64,000 nt of DNA from Owenweeksia sp. (GCA_002695025.1 NZNV01000024.1:1-64000); one strand, 5' to 3'; shown: positions 34,866 to 44,004, counted from the first letter of the stretch. The notes: a model not told the origin generated them from the letters alone. Translations and numbers: made by a program.

Positions 34866-35459
34866 ATGATCCATCCTGATACAGAAATACGTTTCATCTC
34901 CAACGAGATAGGCTATGGTGTAGTAGCCAAAAAATTAATCCCCAAAGGCACTATTACCTGGGTGCTGGACAAACTGGACCGTGAATTCACTCCCCTGGAA
35001 GTAAGTGACCTGGACCCGGTTTACCGCGAAATATTGGGTATCTATACTTTTCGTAATAATAAAGGCAACTATGTGTTATGCTGGGACAATGGTCGTTACG
35101 TAAACCATAGTTTTAATTCCAATTGCCTTACTACGGCCTATGATTTTGAAATTGCCATTCGCGATATACAGGTTGGTGAGCAGCTTACCGATGATTATGG
35201 CTATCTCAATATTAACGAACCGTTCCGGGCACATCCCGAAGGTACCCGTAGAAAGATCGTTTACCCGGATGACTTATTGAAATATTATAAAAACTGGGAT
35301 AAAAAACTTTTACCGGCCTTTAAAAGGATACCGGAAGCTGAGCAGCCTCTGCGTAACCTGATTAAGGCAGAACAATGGGAGGAGATTGAAAAAATAGCCA
35401 GCGGAGAAAAGGAAATGGTATCCATACTCAGTAATTACTATTCGGAAGATCAGGATTAA
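34866..35459 (+). CDS. SET domain-containing protein
   Basis: 197 residues. The SET core is visible: IGYGVVAKKLIPKGTITWVL at the start, RYVNHSFNSNC (the NHS SAM-contact motif) and VGEQLTDDYGYLN (catalytic Tyr region). There is no post-SET Cys cluster; a helical C-terminal region follows. SET proteins methylate lysines in eukaryotes; small bacterial ones are widespread but their targets are mostly unknown. The 208 bases upstream are AT-rich with no gene. The GH3 gene follows 95 bases after it. Confidence 0.87.
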   Translation: MIHPDTEIRFISNEIGYGVVAKKLIPKGTITWVLDKLDREFTPLEVSDLDPVYREILGIYTFRNNKGNYVLCWDNGRYVNHSFNSNCLTTAYDFEIAIRDIQVGEQLTDDYGYLNINEPFRAHPEGTRRKIVYPDDLLKYYKNWDKKLLPAFKRIPEAEQPLRNLIKAEQWEEIEKIASGEKEMVSILSNYYSEDQD

Positions 35460-35554
35460 GTTGCTGAAATAAAGGTTTTTAAAGAACTCTCACGATTTTG
35501 TGCAAACAAGATTCGGGTTTTTCAGTTTGTAACTGAGAACCTATTAATGTAGAT

Positions 35555-37090
35555 ATGCATATACTCGGAGGAGTCATAAAACAAGTCATTAATCTCAAGC
35601 ACGGAATAGAAGACAGTACCCAGGCCAGTCCGGCAGAACGCCAGACCGAACAGCTGGAAAACCTTCTTAAAAAGGCAAAAGATACCGCCTTCGGTAAGTT
35701 TTACAATTTTGAAGGGATACTGGAGGCTGAGAACATGCGTGAGGAATTCAGTAAGAGGGTACCTATTCATGAGTACAATGAGATGCACGATAGCTGGTGG
35801 CATCAACAATTGAAATACCCGGATATTACCTGGCCGGGCCGGCCTGATTATTTTGCACGCAGCAGTGGTACTACAGGGAGCGAACCCAAGCGCATTCCCG
35901 TTACCAATGAGATGATAGACTCTATACGCAGTGTGGGCATTGCGCAACTTACAAGCCTTGCCAATTTTGATTTGCCCCCTGAATTTTTTGAAAAACAGAT
36001 ACTTATGCTGGGCAGTTCTACCAAACTGGATGAGGTGGACGGTCATGAGGAAGGAGAGATCAGCGGTATAAGTGCCAGTAACATTCCCGGATGGTTTGAT
36101 ACGGTATATAAACCCGGTAAGGAAATAGCTTCTATACCCGATTGGGACGAGAAGGTAAGGCGCATAGCTGAAGAGGCTCCCAATTGGGACATTGGTGCGG
36201 CCAGTGGGATACCCAGTTGGTTGCTACTCTTGTTCAAGGAAGTACTGAAAGTCAATAACGCCAAATCCATTCATGAAGTCTGGCCTGACTTTAAGGTATA
36301 TACAACTGGCGGTGTGGCTTTTGAACCCTACCGTGATGCTTTTGAAGAGCTGTTTGATAAGGAGGTGATCATTATGGACACTTACCTGGCCAGCGAAGGT
36401 TTCTTTGCCTTCAATGCCCGTCCGGAAACCCACGCCATGCGGCTGGCTACCCAACATGGGGTTTATTACGAATTTGTACCTTTTGACAAACGCGGTTTTG
36501 ATGACGAGGGTAACATACTGGATTGCCCGGAAGTACATACCTTGGATGACGTGGATACCGAAACCAACTACGCTATGATCATCAGTACCTGCTCGGGAAC
36601 CTGGCGCTACATGATAGGGGATACAGTGAAGTTTGAAAACCTGGAACAGAACGAAATTGTAATATCCGGGCGTACCAAGCATTTTCTCAATGTGGTGGGT
36701 TCACAGCTTTCAGAAGATAAAATGAACGCTGCCGTTAAAAAAGTATCTACAGACTGTGGTTGTTCCATAGACGAGTTTACCGTAGCCGCTGTACGCGATG
36801 AGAATGGAGATTATTTTCACGAATGGATACTGGGGGTGGAAAACGGTGAAAACCTGGATGATGAAGATACCGCCAGGCGCATGGATGAATGTCTGAAGGA
36901 AATGAATAAGAATTATGCGGTAGCCCGCAGCAAAGCCCTTAAAGGCGTTAAGGTGTATGGTGTACCTGTTGAGCGGTTTTATGACTGGCACGAGAAAAGC
37001 CGGAAAAAGGGAGGGCAGGTGAAAACCAAAAAATTGATGAGCGAAGATGAATTCAAGGAGTTTCGGGATTTTGTATTGAAATACTCGTAA
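35555..37090 (+). CDS. GH3 family acyl-adenylating enzyme
   Basis: 511 residues, the usual GH3 length. GH3 enzymes (plant JAR1 type) adenylate a carboxylate and conjugate it to an amine. Seen: the P-loop-like ATP motif ARSSGTTGSEPKRIPVT near residue 107-123, NWDIGAASGIPSWLLLLFKE, EVWPDFKVYTTGGVAFEPYR, SEGFFAFN and YMIGDTVKFENLEQNEIVISGRTKHFLN (split here as the family's C-terminal linker). It is soluble and cytosolic. The natural substrate in bacteria is not known. It sits 50 bases upstream of fabI, which suggests acyl chemistry. Confidence 0.9.
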   Translation: MHILGGVIKQVINLKHGIEDSTQASPAERQTEQLENLLKKAKDTAFGKFYNFEGILEAENMREEFSKRVPIHEYNEMHDSWWHQQLKYPDITWPGRPDYFARSSGTTGSEPKRIPVTNEMIDSIRSVGIAQLTSLANFDLPPEFFEKQILMLGSSTKLDEVDGHEEGEISGISASNIPGWFDTVYKPGKEIASIPDWDEKVRRIAEEAPNWDIGAASGIPSWLLLLFKEVLKVNNAKSIHEVWPDFKVYTTGGVAFEPYRDAFEELFDKEVIIMDTYLASEGFFAFNARPETHAMRLATQHGVYYEFVPFDKRGFDDEGNILDCPEVHTLDDVDTETNYAMIISTCSGTWRYMIGDTVKFENLEQNEIVISGRTKHFLNVVGSQLSEDKMNAAVKKVSTDCGCSIDEFTVAAVRDENGDYFHEWILGVENGENLDDEDTARRMDECLKEMNKNYAVARSKALKGVKVYGVPVERFYDWHEKSRKKGGQVKTKKLMSEDEFKEFRDFVLKYS

Positions 37091-37140
37091 GACGAAAACT
37101 CTTAACTTTACCCGCAACAAACCAGAAAACATCTTTATTT

Positions 37141-37986
37141 ATGTCTTCAAAACTCTTAGAAGGTAAAAGGGGTATCATCTTCGGAGCCCTGGATAATAAT
37201 TCCATTGCGTGGAAGGTAGCTGAAAAAGCCAATCATTACGGTGCCAGGTTCGTTCTGACCAACGCTCCTGTGGCTATGCGTATGGGAGAGATCAACAAAC
37301 TGGCAGAGGCTACAGGTTCGGAAGTAATACCGGCTGATGCCACCAATATGGAAGATCTCGAAAACCTGTTTACCAAAGCAGAAGAGGTACTGGGTGGAAA
37401 GCTGGATTTTGTCCTGCATTCCATTGGTATGTCCGTAAACGTGCGCAAGGGTAAGGAATACACCGATCTCAATTACGACTGGCTGCATAAGGGCTGGGAT
37501 GTATCAGCAGTTTCCTTCCACAAGGTTATGCAAACAGCCTGGAAGCTGGACAGCATGTCCGAATGGGGCAGTATTGTGGCGCTTACCTATATGGCCGCCC
37601 AGAGAGTATTCCCGGATTACAACGATATGGCCGATAATAAGGCCTACCTGGAAAGTGTAGCGCGTAGCTTTGGTTACCATTGGGGTGTACGCAGGAAAGT
37701 GCGGGTCAACACTATTTCACAATCGCCTACCATGACCACTGCCGGTAGCGGTGTAAAAGGTTTTGACGGTTTCATAAAGTTTGCCGATAAAACCTCTCCG
37801 CTGGGCAATGCTACTGCTGATGATTGTGCCAATTATGTCATCACTCTCTTCAGCGATCTTACGCGTAGGGTAACCCTTCAGAACCTTTTCCATGATGGTG
37901 GATTCAGCAATATGGGGGTTAGCGATGCCGTAATGGCGCAGTTCATGAATAACGACAGTTCTAACGAAGCGGGGGAAGAGGCATAA
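37141..37986 (+). CDS. fabI: Enoyl-ACP reductase (NADH)
   Basis: 281 residues. Final reduction step of each fatty-acid elongation cycle in the cytosol. The FabI-type dinucleotide loop IIFGALDNNSIAWKVAEK is at the N-terminus, HSIGMS follows strand 4, and the catalytic Tyr-x6-Lys is in YNDMADNK, preceded by LTYMAAQRVFPD that carries the FabI outer Tyr. It is about 20 residues longer than E. coli FabI because of inserts near 115-125 and at the C-terminus (NDSSNEAGEEA). A strong terminator follows at 38010. Confidence 0.93.
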   Translation: MSSKLLEGKRGIIFGALDNNSIAWKVAEKANHYGARFVLTNAPVAMRMGEINKLAEATGSEVIPADATNMEDLENLFTKAEEVLGGKLDFVLHSIGMSVNVRKGKEYTDLNYDWLHKGWDVSAVSFHKVMQTAWKLDSMSEWGSIVALTYMAAQRVFPDYNDMADNKAYLESVARSFGYHWGVRRKVRVNTISQSPTMTTAGSGVKGFDGFIKFADKTSPLGNATADDCANYVITLFSDLTRRVTLQNLFHDGGFSNMGVSDAVMAQFMNNDSSNEAGEEA

Positions 37987-38009
37987 CCCCCATTTCAATA
38001 TTCCTATAG

Positions 38010-38036
38010 AGGCAGCCTTGAGCTGCCTTTTTTTTG
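38010..38036 (+). terminator. Terminator after fabI
   Basis: Stem AGGCAGC (38010-38016) / GCTGCCT (38022-38028) with a CTTGA loop, then eight T. It stands 24 bases past the fabI stop. Confidence 0.88.
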
Positions 38037-38136
38037 TGCTTGGTAAGATCTTGCTATTGTAATTTCAAGGAGCTTTTTGACAGCATTAAAGTTATCTTTA
38101 TAAAAAACCAAAAATCCTAAGAATAAAGTTCTGAAA

Positions 38137-38973
38137 GTGACACTAAAAAGTTTGAAGGATAGCTTTATCCAGGGCCTTAAACAAAATTATTCCTCATCAG
38201 AAGCTGAACAACTTTTTTATATGGCCATTGACCATCTTTGGACCTTGTCCCGAACGGATTACCTGAGGGATAGTGGCAAGGAATGGGAAAAGGATACTTC
38301 CGGTCTGCACCGAATAGTTTTACGTTTACTTCAACATGAACCCATTCAGTATATAATTGGCGAAACCCTTTTTTACGGGCTCAGGATAAAGCTTAACCGC
38401 CATACCCTCATCCCAAGGCCGGAAACGGAAGAATTGATGGAGCGAATTAAAAACAGTGACCTGCAGCCTGAAACTATACTGGATGCAGGCTCGGGAAGTG
38501 GATGTATAGCATTGGCCCTTAAAAGGATATTCCCGGCTGCCCACTGCACCGGTGTGGATATTTCAGAGGGAGCCTTGCAGCTAGCCCGCCAAAACGCTGT
38601 ATTGAATGGACTGGAAGTGTCTTTCAGGCAGATGGATATTCTGAAGTCTGAAAATTTGCAGCAAAGCTTTGATCTTATTGTAAGCAATCCACCTTATGTC
38701 GCTGAAGCTGAAAAAGAAAACATGAGTGCAGGGGTCACAGATCATGAGCCTTATACTGCGCTTTTTGTTCCGGACGCAGACCCATTGGTATTTTACCGTA
38801 TGATAGAAAAGATAGCAGATAAGAAGCTGAACCCCGGGGGCAGGATATTCCTGGAGATCAACCAGCGTTTTGGTCCTGAAACAGCTGCCTTATTCAGTAG
38901 CGGACCCTGGCAGCAGGTCATCCTTCACCAGGACTTGTCTGGGAATGATCGCTTCCTGGAAGTTTGGAAATAA
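38137..38973 (+). CDS. prmC: Release factor glutamine-N5 methyltransferase
   Basis: 278 residues; start is GTG at 38137, no closer ATG fits. PrmC methylates the GGQ glutamine of RF1/RF2. An N-terminal helical domain (LRLLQHEPIQYIIGETLFYG, about 63-82) precedes the SAM domain with LIPRPETEELM, motif I LDAGSGSGCIALAL and the catalytic NPPYV at 184-188. Full-length and standard. The hup terminator hairpin begins only a few bases after its stop. Confidence 0.95.
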   Translation: MTLKSLKDSFIQGLKQNYSSSEAEQLFYMAIDHLWTLSRTDYLRDSGKEWEKDTSGLHRIVLRLLQHEPIQYIIGETLFYGLRIKLNRHTLIPRPETEELMERIKNSDLQPETILDAGSGSGCIALALKRIFPAAHCTGVDISEGALQLARQNAVLNGLEVSFRQMDILKSENLQQSFDLIVSNPPYVAEAEKENMSAGVTDHEPYTALFVPDADPLVFYRMIEKIADKKLNPGGRIFLEINQRFGPETAALFSSGPWQQVILHQDLSGNDRFLEVWK

Positions 38974-38996
38974 AAAAAGCCCTTCGTTAGAAGGGC
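38972..38996 (-). terminator. Terminator of hup
   Basis: Stem GCCCTTC (38979-38985) / GAAGGGC (38990-38996), GTTA loop, with seven T following on the minus strand. Reaches the stop codon of the convergent prmC gene. Confidence 0.85.
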
Positions 38997-39019
38997 CTTA
39001 ATATCGTGTGTACGTACAA

Positions 39020-39289
39020 TTACAGTTTGCCGTTAAGCTCTGAACCGGCTTTAAATTTAGCTACTGTTTTTGCTGGGATCTGGATTTTCTTACCAGTCTG
39101 TGGGTTTCTTCCTTCACGGGCAGCTCTTTTAGAAGTGGAGAAAGTGCCGAAACCAAGAACAGTTACTCTGCCACCTTTGCTCAAAGTACCGGTAACGTTA
39201 TCAGTGAAAGAGTCTAATGCCTTTTTCGCAGCAGCTTTAGAGATGCCGGCATCAGCTGCCATTGCATCAATAAGATCAGCTTTGTTCAT
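39020..39289 (-). CDS. hup: HU family DNA-binding protein
   Basis: 89 residues, a standard HU-beta-like length. MNKADLIDAMAADAGISKAA is the helical dimer part. GFGTFSTSKRAAREGRNPQTG is the DNA-binding beta-arm with the family GRNP motif. Small basic nucleoid protein. It has the best promoter in the window (39331-39360) and a GC-rich terminator, consistent with a strongly expressed single-gene unit. Confidence 0.96.
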   Translation of the reverse strand: MNKADLIDAMAADAGISKAAAKKALDSFTDNVTGTLSKGGRVTVLGFGTFSTSKRAAREGRNPQTGKKIQIPAKTVAKFKAGSELNGKL

Positions 39290-39330
39290 AGTGATGATGA
39301 ATTTTGGTTATACAATTATATTAACGTTAA

Positions 39331-39360
39331 CAAAGTTAGACGAATAGCGGGATTAGGCAA
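39331..39360 (-). promoter_or_regulatory. hup promoter
   Basis: On the minus strand TTG (39360-39358), exactly 19 bases, then TAACTTTG (39338-39331). Both elements and the spacing match the Bacteroidota -33 / -7 consensus. The -7 box ends 41 bases before the ATG. The leader contains the palindrome TTAACGTTAA (39321-39330). Confidence 0.75.
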
Positions 39361-39448
39361 GATTAGGCCCTAAAAAAGCCCGTTTTTGTTGAAAATTATG
39401 AATTATTGTTAATAAACATGGCCTCAATCCTTCTCGCAGTGCGGGATT

Positions 39449-40390
39449 TCACCTAAAACAGGCGTTTTCAGCAAAGGAAAATCCATTCAAAAGATCCTTT
39501 ATCAGCATCCTTTTTTTGCCTTCCAGCTGTAGTTCAAGCACGTTCACACTTCCTTCTCCACACTGAACGGATAGATAGGAACGGTTATCCGTTTGAATAG
39601 AACCAGGGGTATTTCCGTGTACATTGTCACTACTTTCACAGCGGAGGATCTTACAGTTCAGTAGTTCATTGTTATTATGGAGTGTGCTATGCGAAGCAGG
39701 GTACGGAGAGAGTCCTCTTACCAGGTTGTATACCTCTTCAGCCGGTTTGGAGAAGTCAAGCCGGGTATTTTCCTTATCCAGTTTAGGAGCTGCTTTGGCA
39801 TTAACATTCAGAGGTTGGGGTCTAGCCCTCAGGCTTCCCTTATCCAGTCCCCGCACTGTTTCCAGTAGTAATTTAGCTCCTGCCGACATGAGTTTGTCGT
39901 GCAGGTCTCCGGCCGTATCCGTTTTGGCAATGTTTACTTCCTTCTGCAACAGCATATCCCCGGTATCAATCTTTTCATTGATAAAGAAAGTGGTGATTCC
40001 TGATTTTTTCTCACCGTTAATCACCGCCCAGTTAATAGGTGCTGCGCCCCGGTAATCGGGCAGGAGGGAGGCGTGCAGGTTAATGGTACCCAGGCGGGGC
40101 ATTTCCCATACAATCTTAGGCAACATCCGAAAGGCCACTACTACAAAAAGGTCGGCCTCTATAGCAGCCAGCTCTTCAATAAAACCGGGATCTTTGAGAT
40201 TGGCCGGTTGCAGCACAGGTATGTTGTGCTGCAGGGCATAACTTTTAACGGATGACATCATCATCTTCCGGCCCCGTCCGGCAGGCTTATCTGCAGCTGT
40301 AATAACCGCTGCTACTTCTATTTCGGATGAATGGAGTACTTCCAGGCTGGCCACCGCAAAATCAGGGGTGCCCATAAAAACAATGCGCAT
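39449..40390 (-). CDS. fmt: Methionyl-tRNA formyltransferase
   Basis: 313 residues, normal length. It formylates initiator Met-tRNA with 10-formyl-THF. MRIVFMGTPDFAVASLEVL opens the Rossmann domain, NLHASLLPDYRGAAPINWA carries the catalytic Asn/His and SLLPxYRG signature, and EKIDTGDMLLQK has the catalytic Asp. The C-terminal OB-like domain begins near residue 205. Upstream DUF6588 gene is closed by a terminator, so fmt probably has its own promoter. Confidence 0.95.
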   Translation of the reverse strand: MRIVFMGTPDFAVASLEVLHSSEIEVAAVITAADKPAGRGRKMMMSSVKSYALQHNIPVLQPANLKDPGFIEELAAIEADLFVVVAFRMLPKIVWEMPRLGTINLHASLLPDYRGAAPINWAVINGEKKSGITTFFINEKIDTGDMLLQKEVNIAKTDTAGDLHDKLMSAGAKLLLETVRGLDKGSLRARPQPLNVNAKAAPKLDKENTRLDFSKPAEEVYNLVRGLSPYPASHSTLHNNNELLNCKILRCESSDNVHGNTPGSIQTDNRSYLSVQCGEGSVNVLELQLEGKKRMLIKDLLNGFSFAENACFR

Positions 40391-40397
40391 AGTAAAA

Positions 40398-40428
40398 ATT
40401 AAAAATCCCCTGCAAAAGTAGGGGATTT
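40398..40428 (-). terminator. Terminator after the DUF6588-like gene
   Basis: Perfect 9-bp stem AAATCCCCT (40403-40411) / AGGGGATTT (40420-40428) with an 8-nt loop; on the minus strand it is followed by a T-rich tract up to the fmt start. Confidence 0.82.
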
Positions 40429-40451
40429 GAGTGCTTTTAATGGGATTGATC

Positions 40452-41477
40452 TCAAAAGTCTACACTAAAACCCAATCCTGCTGTCGCAGAACTGTAAGCT
40501 CCGAAAGTATAGTCAGCTGAAAAAGCCATAACCCATAAAAATTTAAGTCTGAAGCCTACATTTCCTACAAAGCCACTGGCGTCATCAGCCGTGAGGGCCA
40601 CAGGATCTTTGATGGAGGTTGTTACCGGGGGCAAACCGGGCGCTGTTTGCGTTTCATACGAATAGGTACCGTTTACATTGATATCGGTTTGGGCACTGTT
40701 ATAACCTAATCCCACATAAGGAGTAAAGAAGAGCAACTTTTTAGATACCAGGGCTCTGAAGGTATAGCCTTTGGACTTGATTACCGCTTCCTGGTCGTCA
40801 TTACCAGAACCATCATCCAGGTCCATATTAACATTTACACTGGTGTAACCGAAAAAAACCGAAGCATCAAAGGGTATTACCTTATCTCCGGGAATCCACT
40901 GTAGTATATCATGCTTGATACCAAAACCAAACATTCCCACCTCTCCATCATCGCCTATATCTACCGTAGGAACATAACGAATGATAAGATCCGTATTTTT
41001 GATAAGGCCTACCCCTAATTGGGCCATTGGTAAGGGGAGGAATCCGATGCCGGAACCGTTTGGCGTATTGAAGGTAGTAGTTTGATCATCCTTGAAACGC
41101 AAAGTAGGACCGGCTGAGTTTGTACCAAATACGGTGGGTGCTTCGGCTGAAGTTCCATTTACAAGCTCCAGTTGGGTAAGGTCTGCATTGTTAATGGTGA
41201 AATTGCGATCGGAGGATGGAACAAAAACAAAGGAGGGAGTAATCATCAGGTCAAAACGTCCCAGCTTATGAGGCTTGGCTGTTTGGTACCAACCATTGTT
41301 GAGACCAATGCCCAGGGCATTCCCGAAAGGCTTTAAATAACCTCCGGCCAGGTAATTGATGTCGGCCTGTGCTCCGGCAATAATTTTTCCGGGGTCAAAG
41401 TCATCGTACTGTGCTTTGCTGTCATAGGAATAAAGGCTAAGCAGAAGGGATGTGATGAGGAGGTAGTATTTTTTCAT
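40452..41477 (-). CDS. DUF6588-like outer-membrane protein
   Basis: 341 residues with signal peptide MKKYYLLITSLLLSLYSYDSKAQ. The mature protein is made of short amphipathic strands (IIRYVPTVDIGDDGEVGMFG, LLFFTPYVGLGYNSAQTDI) ending TAGLGFSVDF, where a terminal Phe is typical for barrel insertion. GKIIAGAQADINYLAGGYLK near the N-terminus is the family hallmark as I remember it for DUF6588. An outer-membrane barrel of unknown role. Monocistronic, with a TAnnTTTG box upstream and a terminator downstream. Confidence 0.72.
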   Translation of the reverse strand: MKKYYLLITSLLLSLYSYDSKAQYDDFDPGKIIAGAQADINYLAGGYLKPFGNALGIGLNNGWYQTAKPHKLGRFDLMITPSFVFVPSSDRNFTINNADLTQLELVNGTSAEAPTVFGTNSAGPTLRFKDDQTTTFNTPNGSGIGFLPLPMAQLGVGLIKNTDLIIRYVPTVDIGDDGEVGMFGFGIKHDILQWIPGDKVIPFDASVFFGYTSVNVNMDLDDGSGNDDQEAVIKSKGYTFRALVSKKLLFFTPYVGLGYNSAQTDINVNGTYSYETQTAPGLPPVTTSIKDPVALTADDASGFVGNVGFRLKFLWVMAFSADYTFGAYSSATAGLGFSVDF

Positions 41478-41498
41478 AGTACTTATTTATAATTACTT

Positions 41499-41506
41499 CA
41501 AATATA
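41499..41506 (-). promoter_or_regulatory. -7 box for the DUF6588-like gene
   Basis: TATATTTG on the minus strand (41506 to 41499), a perfect TAnnTTTG, 22 bases before the ATG at 41477. No TTG at the expected -33 spacing. Confidence 0.5.
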
Positions 41507-41553
41507 AGGGGACTTTGATTACCGGCCATCCGCAATACTGCGTAAAGTGGTGC

Positions 41554-43464
41554 CTAAAAAGAGTAAGGTTCCACCATTCCATCTTTTTCTGTAAGCATTT
41601 CTTCATCCAGCATCCAGCGTATGGCCTGTTTCAATTCGTCCCGTGTAAAACCCGGGATTTCGGTGAGCTCATTCAGGCTGGCGTTACCCCTGGCATTCAG
41701 GTATTGTAAGATAGCCTGTTGTATTCTCCAGCTATCACCGTTACCGGATGTATCTCTGGCCTGCCTACGGCATACGTCACAATGCCCGCAATTATCCGCG
41801 TTTTCTTCTCCAAAATAGCCCAGTAACAACTTACTCCGGCAGCGGTCTTCCGACTCAATAAATTGGATTACAGCTTCAACTCTTCGTTTCAGGTCCAGGA
41901 ATCTATCTTTGAGGTTTTCGTTGGAAATGGAAAGATATTCCACCGCCTGGCGATCTTTAATAAAAGTAATGGACGATTCATCATTTTGCGGAAGATAATC
42001 CACAATGCCTTGTTTCTTAAGGTGAAGTAAGGCAGAAGTGACCTTTTCAGGTGCAGTACTGAGCCTTGAAGCCAGCAGAGACTCACTGATGGATGTATAT
42101 TCAATATCCAGCCCACCGTAGGAGCGCACCAGGGTTTTGATCAAAGGGTCTAAGGAAGGATTGCGCAGCTGAAAATCATAAAGCGTGGTACGGTCGGCCT
42201 TGAGAAGAAGGCGGGAGGCTTGTTTAAAGCCTTCACTCAATGTAAATAGCCCTTCCTTCTCCATAATTTTCAGGGCCTGGTAGGTTTTTAAGATCGGCAG
42301 GCCGTATTCTTTAGAAAATGCGTTGATGTCAAAACCGAAGGTCTGATTTTCACCGGCTCCCACCGCCAATTGTAAGTAGTTGCAGAGTGCACGGTATACT
42401 TTACGGATATTTTCCAGGTCAGGGAAGTTATCCAGCGAACGTTTTTTGAGGTCTTCCACATCGGCTGGCCCGCACACCACTACGGAGTAAGCGGTTTCTC
42501 CGTCACGCCCGGCCCTACCTGCTTCCTGGAAGTAAGCTTCCAGCGAATCCGGGAGTTCAAGGTGGATGACCAGGCGCACATCCGGTTTGTCAATACCCAT
42601 TCCAAAGGCATTGGTGCACACCATAATACGGGTCTTATTCTCCAGCCATTCTTTTTGTTTTTGCTGGCGGCTGGTACTGTCAAGCCCGGCATGGTAATAA
42701 TCGGCAGAAAAACCATTCTGGCTTAACCAGCGGGCAATTTCAACGGTATGCTTCCGGTTGCGGGCGTATACGATAGCGGTACCTGGTATACGCTTGAGGA
42801 TATGCAGGGTGCGGCTCCATTTGCTTTCGGTCTTCAATACATTATAATGCAGGTTGGGCCGGTAAAAGCTTTTCTGAAAAACATTGCTTTCCGAAAAATG
42901 AAGCTTTTCCTGTATATCGTCCACCACACGCGGAGTGGCGGTAGCTGTAAGAGCCAGAATAGGGGTATTGGGGATAAGTTTACGGACTTCTGCAATCTCC
43001 AGGTAAGGGGGACGAAAGTCATAGCCCCATTGTGAAATACAATGAGCTTCATCCACGGCCAGCAGGTTTACTTTCATCCGTCTGATCCGCTCCACAACCA
43101 ATTCGGACTGCAGGCGCTCTGGTGATATATAAAGGAACTTATAGGAGCCATTGATGGCATTTTCCAGAGCCAGGTCTATTTCACGGTAAGAGAGGTTGCT
43201 ATTGAGGGCTATAGCCGGGATTCCGATCTTACGCAGGTTCTGCACCTGGTCATCCATCAGGGCTATCAACGGGGATACTACAATACCCAGACCTTCACGT
43301 GCCATTACCGGGACCTGGAAACATACGGATTTGCCGCCTCCGGTAGGGAGCAGGGCAAGGGTGTCCCTGTCAGACAGTACGGAATGAATGATATCTTCCT
43401 GAAGTGCTCTGAAAGAGCTGTAACCCCAGTACTGTTTCAATATCTGATGGATGTGGCCGGTCAC
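41554..43464 (-). CDS. recQ: RecQ-type ATP-dependent DNA helicase
   Basis: 636 residues. The start is GTG at 43462-43464, overlapping the upstream stop (GTGA). DNA helicase in recombination and fork repair. Motif 0 YWGYSSFRALQ, Walker A LLPTGGGKSVCFQ (39-51), Walker B VDEAHCISQWGYDFR, motif III LTATATPRV, motif VI QEAGRAGRDGE. The RQC zinc site is CRSKLLLGYFGE...CGHCDVC near residues 530-555. A shortened C-terminus without a clear HRDC domain, as often in the Bacteroidota paralogues. The gene is last in a three-gene minus-strand operon. Confidence 0.93.
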   Translation of the reverse strand: MTGHIHQILKQYWGYSSFRALQEDIIHSVLSDRDTLALLPTGGGKSVCFQVPVMAREGLGIVVSPLIALMDDQVQNLRKIGIPAIALNSNLSYREIDLALENAINGSYKFLYISPERLQSELVVERIRRMKVNLLAVDEAHCISQWGYDFRPPYLEIAEVRKLIPNTPILALTATATPRVVDDIQEKLHFSESNVFQKSFYRPNLHYNVLKTESKWSRTLHILKRIPGTAIVYARNRKHTVEIARWLSQNGFSADYYHAGLDSTSRQQKQKEWLENKTRIMVCTNAFGMGIDKPDVRLVIHLELPDSLEAYFQEAGRAGRDGETAYSVVVCGPADVEDLKKRSLDNFPDLENIRKVYRALCNYLQLAVGAGENQTFGFDINAFSKEYGLPILKTYQALKIMEKEGLFTLSEGFKQASRLLLKADRTTLYDFQLRNPSLDPLIKTLVRSYGGLDIEYTSISESLLASRLSTAPEKVTSALLHLKKQGIVDYLPQNDESSITFIKDRQAVEYLSISNENLKDRFLDLKRRVEAVIQFIESEDRCRSKLLLGYFGEENADNCGHCDVCRRQARDTSGNGDSWRIQQAILQYLNARGNASLNELTEIPGFTRDELKQAIRWMLDEEMLTEKDGMVEPYSF

Positions 43465-44000
43465 CGGATCTCCAGCTTTTCAAGGATCATCTTAAGGCGC
43501 TCTTCAGCCGGAATGCGGGGAAGTTCCATAACCTCATAGCCCAGGTCTTCATAAACGCCCTGCAGTTCATCGTGAATGGTATGCATGGCATCCAGGTCTT
43601 CCCGTCTTTCTTCGTCTACTGAATAGATCTCCGGCCAGGGAGGAGTAAGAAAAACCGTAGGGTAGTAGGGATACTGCCGTGCCATATCTTCCAAGATCTC
43701 TTCGTGTATGCTTTCCTTACGGAGGTAGGCTAGTACATCCGGCATGCCCCGATCGTAAAAATTCCATTTACCGGGTACGACTGCCTCATATTGCTGTTTT
43801 TGACCTGCAAAAACAAGGTGGCTGAAGCCCGGGAGATCATCCCAGGGCAATAGTTTCGTACCCAGGTCCAGTTGCTGCCGGATCACCGCTCTTGATATTT
43901 CCTGGTGGCAGTGGTAGCCACGTTTTTCCAATAAGTTGAGCAGGGTGGATTTGCCGGTTCCCGGCCCACCCGTTATAATTACCCTTTTGTTAAAGGTCAT
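43461..44000 (-). CDS. AAA_28-type P-loop ATPase
   Basis: 179 residues. The Walker A loop is ITGGPGTGKSTLLNLLEKRG at about 9-28. Later parts QEISRAVIRQQLDLG, NFYDRGMPDVLAYLRK and PTVFLTPPWPEIYSVDEERR match the AAA_28 (NadR-kinase-like) ATP-binding fold, suggesting a small-molecule or nucleotide kinase. Substrate unknown. It lies 4 bases after the Mpo1-like gene and its stop overlaps the recQ start, so the three genes are coupled. Confidence 0.8.
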   Translation of the reverse strand: MTFNKRVIITGGPGTGKSTLLNLLEKRGYHCHQEISRAVIRQQLDLGTKLLPWDDLPGFSHLVFAGQKQQYEAVVPGKWNFYDRGMPDVLAYLRKESIHEEILEDMARQYPYYPTVFLTPPWPEIYSVDEERREDLDAMHTIHDELQGVYEDLGYEVMELPRIPAEERLKMILEKLEIR

Positions 44001-44004
44001 AGAG

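Noticed and set aside
36224-36682. 152-codon minus-strand frame inside the GH3 gene
   Set aside because: Antisense shadow of a conserved gene; no start context and no motif.
35555-37986. Part of a non-ribosomal peptide or polyketide cluster because of the adenylating enzyme next to FabI
   Set aside because: No carrier protein, condensation or ketosynthase domain occurs nearby; GH3 and FabI are stand-alone housekeeping-type genes.
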